A program made the translations under genes and the position numbers. Below, one piece after another: positions 20,863 through 31,492 of a stretch of DNA of 64,000 nucleotides (position 1 is its first letter; every line of letters begins with the position of its first letter). The notes under the pieces were generated by a model. It had not been told where the DNA came from. It worked only from the letters and a program-made list of their open reading frames with translations, and did not search any database. Source of the DNA: Trichopria drosophilae (lineage: Eukaryota > Arthropoda > Insecta > Hymenoptera > Diapriidae); NCBI GenBank assembly GCA_030407085.1, contig CM059582.1:138983501-139047500 (forward strand), given 5' to 3'.

Positions 20863-20950
20863 GCGTTACCCAGGAACAACGACGTGGACGTAGTATTTTT
20901 CTGTTCCCTTTGGGGTGCTTGTTTTACGTGAGTCCCCTTGCCGCTCACTG
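20863..20950 (-). other. 88-nt transposase 3'-UTR segment shared with the piggyBac element
   Basis: On the minus strand this starts about 13 nt after the transposase stop. It aligns end to end with 41074-41162, which starts a similar distance after the piggyBac transposase stop. Shared blocks include GGCAAGGGGACTCAC, AAGCACCCCAAAGGGA, ACGTCCACGT and CCTGGGT, about 80-85 % identical by eye. A hairpin GTGAG[C/T]-N9-ACTCAC lies at its 5' end. Function is unknown. Confidence 0.85.
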
Positions 20951-20963
20951 TCTCACTGTTCAC

Positions 20964-22028
20964 TTACTTTAGTAAGTGTTCGAAATGTTGACCTTCCACT
21001 TCAATGCATTTATTTATTCTTTCTTCAAATGACTTTATACATGATAGAATCATATCTGCAGAAATTTCTGCGCAAGCAGTTCTTATGCGTTCCACCATGT
21101 TTTCACGAGTCGTTGGTACTTGTTCATAAACCTTACCTTTTAGGTAACCCCATAGGAAGAAATCCAGAGATGTTAGATCAGGTGACCTCGCAGGCCAATT
21201 AATGGGGCCACTTCTACCAATCCACCTACCATTGTAATCACGGTCTAGTATTTCCCTTGCTACTCTTGAAAAATGTGCTGGGCAACCATCATGCTGCAAC
21301 CACATTGTCCGTCGGACGTCCATAGCAACATCCTCAAGTAGTAATGGTACTTCTTGTTCTAGGAAATCTCGATATTTTGTTCCATTAAAATTACCTTCAA
21401 TGAAATAAGGACCAATGAGTTTATTTCCTATGATTCCACACCAAACGTTCACCGACCAAGGACGTTGATGATTAACTTGTCGTAACCAATGGGGATTTTC
21501 TACGCTCCAATAATGCATATTATGCCTATTGACGCCACCATGGTTCGTGAATGTAGATTCATCTGAAAATAATACATTAGCAAAGAAATTGTGGTTCGTT
21601 TGCATTTTTTGAAATGCCCATGCACAAAACACCACGTGGTTATGAAAATCATCGCCATCTAGTTCCTGGTGCAGTGAAATGTGATATGGGTGAAACTTAT
21701 GACGATGCAATATTCTTTGAATACTGTCTCTGGAAATGCCGGAATCGCGATGTAATTGTCGTGTGCTGACATGTGGATTTTGGTGAATAGCTGCTAGTAC
21801 AGCTACTTCGTTAGCTTCTCCTGTAACTGTTAATCTTCGCTTCCTTTTTTTCATTTGTACGCTGCCATCAGAGTGAAAGGCATTCACAACTTTGTAAAAA
21901 AAAGAACGCGAGCGAGCATTATATGGAAAACGCTCAGCATACAACGCAACAGCATCGTCAATATTCCTCTTACATTCACCATAAATAAGAATCATTTCGA
22001 TTTTTTCGGGAACTGTAGCAGGATTCAT
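20964..22028 (-). CDS. Tc1/mariner-superfamily transposase (intact, about 354 aa)
   Basis: The ATG at 22026-22028 is the first in the open frame; an upstream in-frame TTG extension is unlikely to be used. The N-terminal third has helix-turn-helix-like segments for end binding (STRQLHRDSGISRDSIQRIL). The catalytic DDE/D domain shows the first acid in LFSDESTF, the second in QHDGCPAH and the third in SPDLTSLDFFLWG. I count 41 residues between the second Asp and the Asp of LDFF, so a D,D41D type, which would fit rosa-like insect elements. No stops or frameshifts are seen. It performs cut-and-paste transposition into TA sites. Confidence 0.93.
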   Translation of the reverse strand: MNPATVPEKIEMILIYGECKRNIDDAVALYAERFPYNARSRSFFYKVVNAFHSDGSVQMKKRKRRLTVTGEANEVAVLAAIHQNPHVSTRQLHRDSGISRDSIQRILHRHKFHPYHISLHQELDGDDFHNHVVFCAWAFQKMQTNHNFFANVLFSDESTFTNHGGVNRHNMHYWSVENPHWLRQVNHQRPWSVNVWCGIIGNKLIGPYFIEGNFNGTKYRDFLEQEVPLLLEDVAMDVRRTMWLQHDGCPAHFSRVAREILDRDYNGRWIGRSGPINWPARSPDLTSLDFFLWGYLKGKVYEQVPTTRENMVERIRTACAEISADMILSCIKSFEERINKCIEVEGQHFEHLLK

Positions 22029-22850
22029 TTTTAACTTGCAATTCGATTTAAGCAATGAAGGGTAGACAAAAAATAGTCACGTAAACGGAAAGTTGTTATT
22101 CTAAAAGCAAAGTGACCTTCGACCGAATTACTACCAATACAATGGACTTCAAAAACAGTCTTACACTGAGAGACCGTGAATACTAAATTTTAATATGGGG
22201 ATTAGAAAGTCGCGATATCCATTTACTTCCCTTCAGGAAAGTAGAGAAAAATGTAGGTGAACTGGTTACGTGTGACTCAACTTATGTATAAAATGATATG
22301 CTACTTTATTTTCGAGTTATGTCGCACTCTAGCGTTATGTAACAGAACCGGCGCCGGTGATGGCCGAAATGCAAGCGATGTACATGTATGAAACCACGTG
22401 AGTTCTCTCGGGGTCCGGTAGATGGCGACGAAATCCCTAAATGACGTAAGAGTTTCGTTTTGTTTAATAGAAGCTGGTTTGACCGTCAATGCTCAGCTTA
22501 TTTATTCTCATTTCGGAAAAAACATACAGAGAGAGAATGAATGAGCTGAGTGAAGGGACATGACGCGTTTTTTAATGGATTGCGTGATGTCCTCTTTTTG
22601 TTTATTAAATAATAAATTTAAAACCTAAAATGTAATTTTATTGAAGGTAGAAAACTTATTTATAAAATTGCTTCCATATTGTATGCACAATTTTTATGTA
22701 ATCAGTTTTGATTTTTAATATGAAGAATATCAATTATTCATAATCTTAATTTTTCGAATGGACATTATTAAAATTTCATATTCAGAATAACAATTTTCGC
22801 AATTGATATTACTAAATTCTAATATTAAAAATTCTAATATTTTCATAAAG
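22029..22850. other. Non-coding interior of the Tc1/mariner-type transposon
   Basis: About 820 bp separate the transposase start from the right subterminal repeats. The promoter should lie near 22030-22250. I see only short ORFs with no family features. Confidence 0.5.
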
Positions 22851-22869
22851 GGATCAAATTGTCCCTATT

Positions 22870-23258
22870 TGCCCCCTGGATGCCCCCTTCGTGTCGAACA
22901 ACTTTCATCCGACAACTTTTTTGATTCTGTGCATAGTTCTCGAGGTATTTCAATGTCTTCAGATAAATTTGGATTTTTATCGATTACAGCGCTACCTGTG
23001 AACCAAAATGCAATAGCTCCTAGGTCAAATTGGTGTACTTTTTTCCGGAGAATCCAAATCTGCAATAAAAACTGGGGGTTCCTATTTAAGTTTTATTGTT
23101 TTTGCCCCCACTCAACCCCCAGGGGATGGGGGAGGGTGTAAATTTAATTATCACTGGATGCCCCCCTTCGTGTCGAACAACTTTCATCCGACAACTTTTT
23201 TGATTCTGTGCATAGTTCTCGAGATATTTCGATGTCTTCAGATAAATCGGCCACCCTG
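22870..23258. repeat. Right terminal and duplicated subterminal repeat of the Tc1/mariner-type element
   Basis: This is the inverse-orientation counterpart of 20296-20795 with two copies about 275 bp apart. It ends CGGCCACCCTG at 23258, next to the TA duplication. Confidence 0.88.
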
Positions 23259-23433
23259 TATACTAAGACGGGGACATTTCACAGAACAGAAGTATGTCTA
23301 GTATATTCACTTTAGTGTCAGAAAATCCTTGCAGGCAATAATTATTCTCTTCTAGGAAAGATAAACCTAAATATATACATACATTAGGACGGGAATAACT
23401 CACAAAATCGAAATATGTCCAAATGTATTCACC

Positions 23434-25077
23434 TTATATACGTGGAGACTTTCGAACATAATATATATTGAGTAGGAAATTTTTCCTGTCCTTCTTATGT
23501 GATTGAGCATTAGTTCCTCCTAAGTACATGGATAAAGGGGTGTTTCTGCCAATCGTACGCAACAATTCGTAGGCACGAGTTACAACCTCTCTACCAATGC
23601 CAATACAACCCTCCAGATCTAAGTTCCAAGTACGGAGAACCGGACATTAACCCACATATTTCTTCTCCACTAATTCCATAACAATCACGGGCCTCGAGAG
23701 TGCGCAATGTTAAGGGAGAATATAAGAAAGTGGCGACGATATTTGGACGAAGCATTGGCATCCTCAAAGACTCCAAATTTTCTAACTGTGCGAGCGGTTC
23801 CAAAGCAAAATCACTACGTATATTTGTACATCCTGTGAAGTCTAAGATCTGAAGCCGGTGCAGATTCTGGCCAATCTCGTCAATGAAAACATCGTCCACA
23901 AAAGGGCTGAACCTGAGCTCCAAAATCTGCAGATTTCTGCAAGCAGAAGTCATGCTCAGTCCTTCTGCCCCTAAATGGACATCAGGAAGTTCAAAAAACG
24001 GGGCAACATCGGCGAAATCCGCCTCCTCGCCAACCTCCTCCTCACTTTTCATTCCTTCTCCATATAATTTTAGAGAAATTAGAGCTTCGGGATTGGGGCA
24101 CATTGATAAGGCGCTTAAGATACAGGGAGCATCTATTTCTTTTCCTTTAATGATCTTAAGTTCTTTTAGGATTTGTTGGGTCTCGAGAAAATATGCCAAC
24201 TTCGAGGAAAGCAATGGATCACATCTATTGACCTGCAAACATGTTAATTGGGTTGTTAATCCTTTTAGACATTTTCCGGTTATTTGCGTCTCCGAGAAAG
24301 TAGTATTCTTTAGCAGCTTGTTCTCGCAGAATATTCGGTGCAGATCATAATCAATATGACCGACAACTTCTCCCAAAGTAAGGCTTCGTAATTTTCGCGC
24401 TCTATCACCCAAAATAAGAAAAGTAGTTGGTCTAAGGACTATTCCTAAAAGATCCAAATGCTCTATATTTAAACAATGTGTGGCAATAATGGAACCTATT
24501 TGAGGAGGAAGGTTATTACAAAGTTGCAAAGTCCGCAAACACCGCCCAGTCCTCCGAACCACCCAATATACCGCATCAATTGACAATGGAGAATCGTCCC
24601 AAGATCTGCCCCATAGCATCGAAGAGTCTGATAACCGCGTTAATAATTTATAAGACGCGATTACTCCATCTCGCCAAATCCTACATACTCTCCCCATACA
24701 GGCTCGTTCCGGGAATGAGAGAAAGGACGCAATCATCGCTATGCATTCTATAGGTAGAATAACGGTACTCTTATCCCTCATCTCACTCTCGATGCGGGCC
24801 GGGGCAATTCCCGAAGAACCACGATGATTCCAAGAATCTGCAGGTCGGATAACCAATTCGCGCTTATGAAGGATGTATTTGCACAGGTCACCACCTTTCA
24901 ACACGCGAATAGCCTGTTCGGAAGTAGCGAAGGTTACAAAACCTATATTTCCGCTCAATTGTTTATGTACGTAGGCACTTACGGCCCCAAATCCTTAAAT
25001 CGAGAGACAAGATGTTTGCTGGTGGTATATGGTGCCAAGCGTGCCACAAATAATCTATTTAATTTTGCCGTATCCAT
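23434..25077 (-). pseudogene. RRM + F-box + leucine-rich-repeat gene in the env position of element 2
   Basis: The ATG at 25075-25077 lies 72 nt after the integrase stop. Residues 8-30 carry an RNP2-like RLFVARLAPYT, and further on lies an RNP1-like NIGFVTFAT, giving an RNA-recognition motif at the N-terminus. An F-box follows (LPIECIAMIASFLSFPERACMGRVCRIWRDGV split around the two conserved helices), then about 280 residues of leucine-rich repeats (LRTLQLCNNL, LEHLDLLGI, LQILDFTGCTNI). Two one-base shifts break it: one in a G-run near 24985 inside the RRM and one near 23640; after the second the frame runs to TAA at 23434. F-box proteins recruit substrates to SCF ubiquitin ligases through the LRRs. 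It has no introns, is colinear with pol, and no poly-A or TSD of its own is seen, so I infer an element-borne captured gene. A processed host copy inserted in the element is the alternative. Confidence 0.75.
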
Positions 25078-25103
25078 CTATTAAAGAGAGAGAAAAAAAA
25101 GGT
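25078..25103 (-). promoter_or_regulatory. Splice-acceptor-like signal before the RRM-F-box-LRR gene
   Basis: On the minus strand CCTTTTTTTTCTCTCTCTTT AATAG runs directly into the ATG. The long pyrimidine tract followed by AG is a strong 3' splice-site consensus. It is placed as in retroviral and errantiviral env genes, which are expressed from a spliced subgenomic RNA. Confidence 0.65.
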
Positions 25104-25149
25104 AATAAATAAATAAATAAAATATTAAGTTATTCTTCAGCACATTAAT

Positions 25150-25603
25150 TTAGTCATTACTGGCTAATTCAACCTTATCGACATGTTTAGTAAATCTTTT
25201 TCCATTTTCGTCTTGTAAGATTAAATTATTTTTCTCTAAAATATCAACAATCTTATAATTTCCTTTATATTTAGGCTGAAATTTCTTTGGTTTGGGCTCT
25301 ATTAAAATTCGAACATTATCTCCAATTTTTCCTTTAAAACTATTACATTTTAGATCATACCTTATTTTAGATTTATTTTTTGCAAACATTAAATTTTTTC
25401 CAGCTAAAACTTGCATTTCAGTTAGTCTTGAAATTAGATCAGATAAATATGTATTATAGGTTATAAATCCATCATTATCTGGAAAAGAGCTAGGACATCT
25501 CGCAATCCTTCCAAATACCAGTTCGAATGGAGTGAAGTTGGTGGCTTCATGAATGGATGTATTGTAGGAAAACATAGCGAAAGGTACCAGCCTCAATCAG
25601 TGT
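25150..25603 (-). pseudogene. pol: pol of element 2: C-terminal integrase fragment
   Basis: The fragment reads FSYNTSIHEATNFTPFELVFGR, the end of the integrase core (two parts of this motif also occur in element 1), then a GPY/F-like C-terminal module (YKGNYKIVDIL) and the stop at 25150. It is the downstream half of the integrase cut by the LINE at 25610-30612. Near the junction a TGA and a small deletion add damage. Confidence 0.85.
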
Positions 25604-25802
25604 AATTATAGATAGATAGATATTTATTTCCATACAAGAATATACATAAATTCCACGAGTAAACGAGTGTTCCTTTCCGAGTGATCGGTAAGACTTAGAA
25701 ATTAAATAGCTGATATAATACAGAAAAAATAAAAAACCGGGTATGACGCAAAAAATGAAAATAGACCTAGGCGGCGCATAAAAACAAAGAAAAAAACTGA
25801 AA

Positions 25803-28800
25803 TTAGAGACCGAGCAGAAAACCTCTCCTGCGATAGCAGCTTTTGACAAAAAAATACAAAGTCTTGGCTGTTTCCGAGTCGTTTGACGCCAAAAGGTATA
25901 GCAAGGGGTTTGATGCCCGGCACTCTAGCATTCCTGTGCTTCTGCGCAACTGATCGCGACATGGTTTCGTGTGCTGGCACTCGTCTAAAAAGTGAAGCAA
26001 AGTGTCATAAGACGATACATTACAGAGTGGGCAGTTGGTAGTAGGATCAAACTTATAAAACTCGCGCGCCAGGAACAATGAACGCGTAAAGATCGTAGCG
26101 GTTCGTAACTGCATTTTGACACGTGCATATTCAATAAGACAGCGGGTTGGATACGAATTTTCGTAGCCATCGGTGTAAACACGGTAGATGGGAAATTGAA
26201 TCGAGGCGGAGTTATAGTACCGCTGCAAATCATTCGCTCGCTGGTGTTGCGCGTAGGTTTCACAGATCAGATTAAGGTTCGCTTCCCAATAGTCGGCAGA
26301 CAAATTGGTCCACAAACCCGCATATTGTGGAGAGCACAGGACGAGCTTAAGCTGTGCTACCCAGTTGTACGCCAAGGCATCGTTGCCTCGTTGGCACAGA
26401 TTAGAAAGGCGGATAAACCCCATGCGAGGGAGACTCGCAGGAGACTGTCTCAGTAGACGAATAACGAAAAGGAGCGCACGTGTTGTGATCTCCACAGATA
26501 TGGGGAATAAGCCGAGTTCCAGACGAACAAGGTATGCCGGTGTCGACCTAGGTAAGCAATACAGGCGCTTAAAAAATTTTATTTAAATAGCTTCAAGATG
26601 GTCAAAATACTGAAGAGCCCAGCAGGGGGCTGCATAGAGCAGGACAGAAATTATCATCGCCTGATAAAGTTTTAATGATCCGGCCCACGCATCCACTTTA
26701 GCCGAGGCCATTATGGCTAGGACAGAGGCCGTTGCTTGCCGCGTCCTTACCACAGCGTCCTCGGTTGCCTTGAGGCCCTTGATCGACGACGAGACCACTA
26801 TAACCAGATACCTGAGAGTCGATACTATATCCAGAGGCAACTCTGCATAAAAGAAGCTTTTAGAGGAGGCATCAAGACGACCACCTTTTCTGAAAGCAAT
26901 TATTTTTGTTTTGGAGATGTTTACCGTTAGTTCGTTCATTCGACAGTAGTCCTCCAAAATGCAGAGCATAGCCTCAAGATCGACAGGGGAATAAGCAAAG
27001 ATCGTCAAGTCGTCGGCGAAGAGCAACATCAGGAGATCATAGGTAAGCGTGTAGTCGATTCCGCGAACACCTCTAGCTCGAAAAAAGGAAACAATGTCGG
27101 CTATAAAAAGAATAAATAGAAGTGGACTGACAATTTCGCCCTGCAGTACGCCCGTTGAAATTTTAAAAAGGTCGGAGACAGCACCGGCGCTGGATGTCGA
27201 AACAGTTGCAGTCACATACATGCTTCTCAGGAAACGGATTAATTTAACGCTTAAACCGGGAGTGTATAACTTCTGCCACAGAAGATCATGGGGGACAGAG
27301 TCGAAGGCGCGGCGGTAATCTACGAATAAGGCATAACACTTCGCGGCCTTACGCCTTAACTGAATCTGGGCGGCAGCCAGAAGGGTGAAGATGTTTTCTT
27401 CGGTGGAACGACCCCTTCTGAATCCGGACTGCTCATCGGGCAGCACGTTGGCTCGAGTAGCCCATGCATCCATCCTCTCCACGACTATGTGGGACAGAAG
27501 TTTCGCAAACGCATTGGTAATAGCTATCGCGCGATAATTTTCCGGGTTGTGCCGGTCGCCTTTCTTGAAGAGCATGAACAAATTGGCACTCATCCAGCTG
27601 TCCGGAATTTTTTATATAAAAAGATGTAATTTAAAAGGTCAAGAACAGATTCCCGCCAAGTTCCCCTTAAAAGTTTAATAAGTTCCGCTGGAATGCCATC
27701 GGGGCCAATGGCCTTGCCGGATTTCAATTTGCTCAAGCTCCTCAGGAGCTCGCACTCTGTGAAAGGGACATCCAAAACATTATCGTAGGTACCAAAAAAG
27801 GTCATCATAGCAGGAGTCTTGGGCGGATATAAAGTTGCCAAATGCAAGTTCCATGATTCGATGGAGACTGCCGGAGCTCGCGGGAAAGAACGTCTGAGTG
27901 TGCGAACCGTAGCCCAGAATGTACGAGACTCCCTGACATTGGCAAATTTGGCCGTAATCGCCATTGCGTGGCTTCTTCTTGACTTCTGGATGGTCTGAAC
28001 GTAAGTTTTTCTGATATCAAGATAGGTTTTTTCCGAAAAATCAGAAAAGTTCCTACGCAAGTCAGCCAAAGCTCGACCTACTGATCTCCGAGCTTTCCGG
28101 CAGTCGGCATCAAACCAGGGCTTGCAGGAGCGCGTTACCTCAGGGCGGACGTGAGTCTCACGCAATAGACCAGCCGAATTAGCGACATTTAGTAGAAAGG
28201 AGGAGAAGAGAGGGCAGGTCGCATCACTGACTTGGGTACTGTTTAATATAGCAGGAGGGCAAGATTTGTCTAGCACCTCGACAAATTTGCTAAGACCTTC
28301 AGCAGAAAGATGGAACCTCCGTCTTCTTCCTACCGCGGCTGCAACTCTCGAAGCTTCCTGAGTAGAAAAAGACAGCGCCAATTTAAGCACGACGGAAAGA
28401 TGGTCTGAGCCTCCAGAAATCGTACCAATTTCAAGGTCATTAACATATATTAGGTGATCACCAGAGATCCAGACCAAATCAACGGTGCTGCGGTCTCGCT
28501 CGCTGAAAAAGGTAAAATTGGCCGGACTGTCGGGTTTCATGCGACCGTTAAGGAGAACAAAACTGGTTTTGAACATAAAGTCATATAAACGAGCACCTCT
28601 TGAGGAGAGTGTGCGGTCACGCGTGAGCCTATCGGATACAAGAAGGGTGCCATCAAAAGTCTCCGAGAGACCACGTTCTAAATCAAGGGAGCCCACCCGA
28701 GAATTAAAATCACCTCCAAGTATCATTATAGCTGTAGGATAACAAATAGAAAATTTATCAATGGTTAGTTGCAGGCTGTCTAGTAAAAAAGTAAGGTCGG

Positions 28801-29226
28801 ATTCTGAGGGAAAATAAAAAGAACCAAATATTGCATAGAGCGGCGACGATTTAACAATTGAAAAAATCCAGTTATCGGTGATTTCAAGAGTCTCGGGGGA
28901 GCCCTGTGACGGAATAATGGTTAAAAGGCAACCGCTGGGTCGACCAAAGACATATTTAAAGGACCATGGATGTTCCAGAAGAGGATTGTTAGCTCAGTGA
29001 CAGCCGGATCCTTCGGAACACTCGCAGGATGGTGGTTGAAGGTCGGCAGAGTGGCCGAAGTAGATCGAGGTAGAAGCCTGTGCGCAAGAACCGCCGAGTA
29101 ACAACGACCGCCCCCGTCCTTGCTTACAGGGACGGTTTCAAGGCGTTTTTTGTATGTAGCAAAGCTGAAGAACTGGATGGAATCCGCACTGGCGAAATCG
29201 GGATGGGAGCTGTCTTGCTCACGCAT
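25803..29226 (-). pseudogene. LINE 1 ORF2: endonuclease, reverse transcriptase, CCHC
   Basis: The start ATG is at 29224-29226. Endonuclease begins with LTILFWNIHG, then loses roughly 90 residues (an internal deletion near 28950 that also shifts frame) and resumes at FGRPSG, GGDFNSRVG and SGGSDHLSV. RT shows GPDGIPAELIK, AIAITNAFAKLLS, DEQSGFRRGRST, FVDYRRAFDSVPH and the catalytic FADD. A frameshift lies near 27590-27620 and TAA at 26583 is in frame. The C-terminal part has CPLCNVSSYDTLLHFLDEC, a CCHC motif. The protein nicks DNA and copies the RNA at the target; this copy cannot. Confidence 0.88.
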
Positions 29227-30096
29227 CGAAAATTGTCGTGTTCATCGGACCAAGCATACCAATCATCATCAATCTGCAGGCGAAGAATTCACGAGCGCGA
29301 AAGGTAATCTTCGACTCACGTTCAGTCAAGTCCCCAGAGATGAAAACAGTCTTGCCAGCAAGGAATCTCCGCTTGTTCGCCAAAATGGATGCCTTTGCAC
29401 AGGATGAAACCAACTCCACCAAAATAGTGAGAGGCGATTTTTTGATGACGTACGCTACATCGACTAGGTTGTCGAGTTTGAAGGTTGCCGAGAGAAACTG
29501 CTCGACAGAGGAAGTGACGTCATCGGCAGTTCTGAGCCCTTTAATTATGATATTTTTCTTCCTCGCAGCTCGGTCGAGCACTTCATACTTGGTCGTCAGT
29601 CGTTTGATTTCTTCGTCCTTAGCGGCAATGGTTTTCTTGAGGCCGCCAATTTCAGCCGTGACTTCAGTCTTAAAAGAAATGAAGGCATCGAGACTCAGTT
29701 CGCCTTTCCAGAGTAGCCTCGTCAATCTTGCTGTTTACTGCGTCAATTTTGGTTGTCAAGGCGCCGATTATCGAATCTTTCAGTTGCTGGAAAGCGTCGG
29801 CGTCCATTGCGGAAAAAGCAGCGACTGGAGCGGATTTGTTGGGAGAAGATGGACATAGGCGAATTTTCGCCGGTTGCGAAGCTTCTTCCTCAGCAATCAG
29901 CGGTTTATCCGGCGAACGTTGACGCTTGACCGTCTCGTAGAAGTTGGTGATAGAGGCTTGGGGCTGTTAACGAGGGTCGGCCCACCGCAGAAGCAGTTAT
30001 TAGCGGAGAAGAGAAAGGCACGCCCCTAGCACCGGTAGTCGTAGATACGGGCGTCGGCTCTGAGCGAAGCGTTGGGGGAATCCCCTCCTTCGACAT
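29219..30096 (-). pseudogene. LINE 1 ORF1: coiled coil and L1-ORF1-like RNA-binding domain
   Basis: ORF1 likely starts at the ATG at 30094-30096. Its N-terminal part is Ser/Pro/Thr-rich and changes frame once or twice between about 29725 and 29960. From 29725 the frame is clean: a heptad-like stretch (GGLKKTIAAKDEEIKRLTTK), then ARKKNIIIKGL, typical of the RRM-like domain of L1-type ORF1 proteins, ending at TGA 29219. It would bind the LINE RNA. Confidence 0.65.
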
Positions 30097-30612
30097 AAGA
30101 GGCTCCCGGTAGCTGCTGCCTCTGGCGAAGGCTCTTAGAAGCAGGGAGACGAGCGGAGAGCTAAGCAGCAGACAGAGTGTCGGAAACTACGTCACAGATG
30201 CGCACTGAAAAGTGCGCATCACAATAGCAAAAATTACTCCGACCACGTGGCACAGAAAAATAAAGAATCAATAATGCAATGCACTACCAACTTGCTTCTA
30301 CAAACGGAGAGAAGTAGAAACAGGCACTCCCGCACTAGAACAGAGCGTGACAGGTGATACCACGGTTTGACAGAAGGTGTCAATGACAGCCAGATGTAGG
30401 TTATGTCACACTGCCGAAATTTAAGAGACGGCGAAAAAAAAAAACTTCGCGTCAATATAACAGAAAAAACTACAGAGCACAGGGAGATCGATCGCGAAAA
30501 TCGATATGCAGCGTGTAATTCTGCAAACACCGGAGAAAGCTAAAAAAAGCAGAGAAATGACGGGAGCAGATAAAAGCAGGTGCTAACGGTTGCGCAACCG
30601 GAAACGAAACTC
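30097..30612 (-). other. 5' untranslated region of LINE 1
   Basis: About 0.5 kb with no convincing ORF. The 5' end begins GAGTTTCGTTTCC next to the TSD. An internal promoter is expected for this type of element but I see no clear motif. Confidence 0.55.
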
Positions 30613-30618
30613 AATTAT

Positions 30619-31492
30619 CAAGATAATGACTAATATACTCTATTAACACTATATGACTTCTTTCTAAACTTCCATTTGTTTGTGGCCGATATGCCGAAGT
30701 CCTCAAAGGAGACATTTTAAAAATTCGTGATATACTTGTCATCAATTTAGCAATAAAATTCGGACCTCTATCTGTTAATGTGGCCCTTGGAGCTCCATAT
30801 ACAAGTATTAATCGCGTTACCAAAGCATGTGCAATGGTTTCGGCTGTAATATCAGGTACCGGAACAGCAACACAATATTTAGTCAAATTATCTTGCATTG
30901 TCAAAATGTATTTATTTCCACTGGGTGTTATTGGCAAAGGACCAACAGCATCCAATGAAATTTTCTCAAAAGCGTTTATAGGAGTATCAGTTATGATCAT
31001 AGGCTCCCTCGTTTTTGATCGGACTAATTTTCTCTCTTGACAGCTTTTACAAGTTCGAATATAATTTTGTACGTCATTTCTAAGTCCTGGCCAGTAGAAT
31101 CTTTCCCTAATTCGTCTATAGGTTTTAGTAACCTCTTTATGTCCCCCAATTAAACTATCATGCAATTCAGTAATTATGTTTGTACGCATATTTTCAGGAG
31201 GTACTTGTACATTTCCTCGACAAATCTTGATTTTAATTTTAGATTTTAAGAAATATTCATTTAATAATTGTTTTAATTCTCCTTGATTATTTACTTTTAC
31301 AAAATCTCCAATTTCTGAAATTCTAAATGATTCTACTCTTAAATTAATTAGTATTTTCTTTAAATTTAAAAGAGCAATTCTTAAATTTTCTTTCGATACC
31401 GAATCAAAATGGTTTTCTTTAATTATTAAACTAAAGACTTTGTACTGACTAAAAGGAGTAACTAAAATTTGGCCTATTTTAGGTTTCAGTGA
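30619..31492 (-). pseudogene. pol: pol of element 2: N-terminal integrase fragment
   Basis: The frame contains a ~100-residue pre-integrase segment (about 31190-31490), the HHCC zinc module (ELHDSLIGGH ... CKSCQ) and most of the DDE core (SLDAVGPL, LTDRGPNF, the E in NGSLERSH). It is cut by the LINE 1 insertion at 30612. The other half is at 25150-25603. Confidence 0.88.

Larger units (their letters stand above)
20296..23258 (-). mobile_element. Tc1/mariner-superfamily DNA transposon (2,963 bp)
   Basis: The ends are CAGGGTGGCCGATTTATCTG and its inverted copy, flanked by TA dinucleotides (20294-20295 and 23259-23260), the hallmark TSD of the IS630-Tc1-mariner superfamily. It carries one intact transposase gene on the minus strand. 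Each end contains a ~275-280-bp unit present twice: left units carry CTCGAGAACTATGCAC at about 20332 and 20610, and right units carry the inverse at about 22935 and 23207. It is inserted in the 3' UTR of element 2. Confidence 0.92.
25610..30612 (-). mobile_element. LINE 1 (non-LTR retrotransposon, 5,003 bp) inserted in integrase of element 2
   Basis: It is flanked by a 6-bp TSD (AATTAT at 25604-25609 and 30613-30618 on the plus strand). The minus-strand 3' end carries AATAAA and a (TATC)n tail instead of poly-A. It has two ORFs overlapping by 8 nt (ATGCGTGA at about 29219-29226), an APE-type endonuclease, RT and a C-terminal CCHC. I place it in the broad I/R1/Jockey group but cannot name the family. 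It is full-length or nearly so, but ORF2 is damaged. Confidence 0.88.

Noticed and set aside
23434..25077. RRM-F-box-LRR gene as a normal host gene of the locus
   Set aside because: It has two frameshifts, no introns, and lies wholly between the integrase and 3' LTR of a TSD-flanked element.
24824..25084. Plus-strand ORF over the RRM
   Set aside because: Antisense shadow of the RRM coding region.
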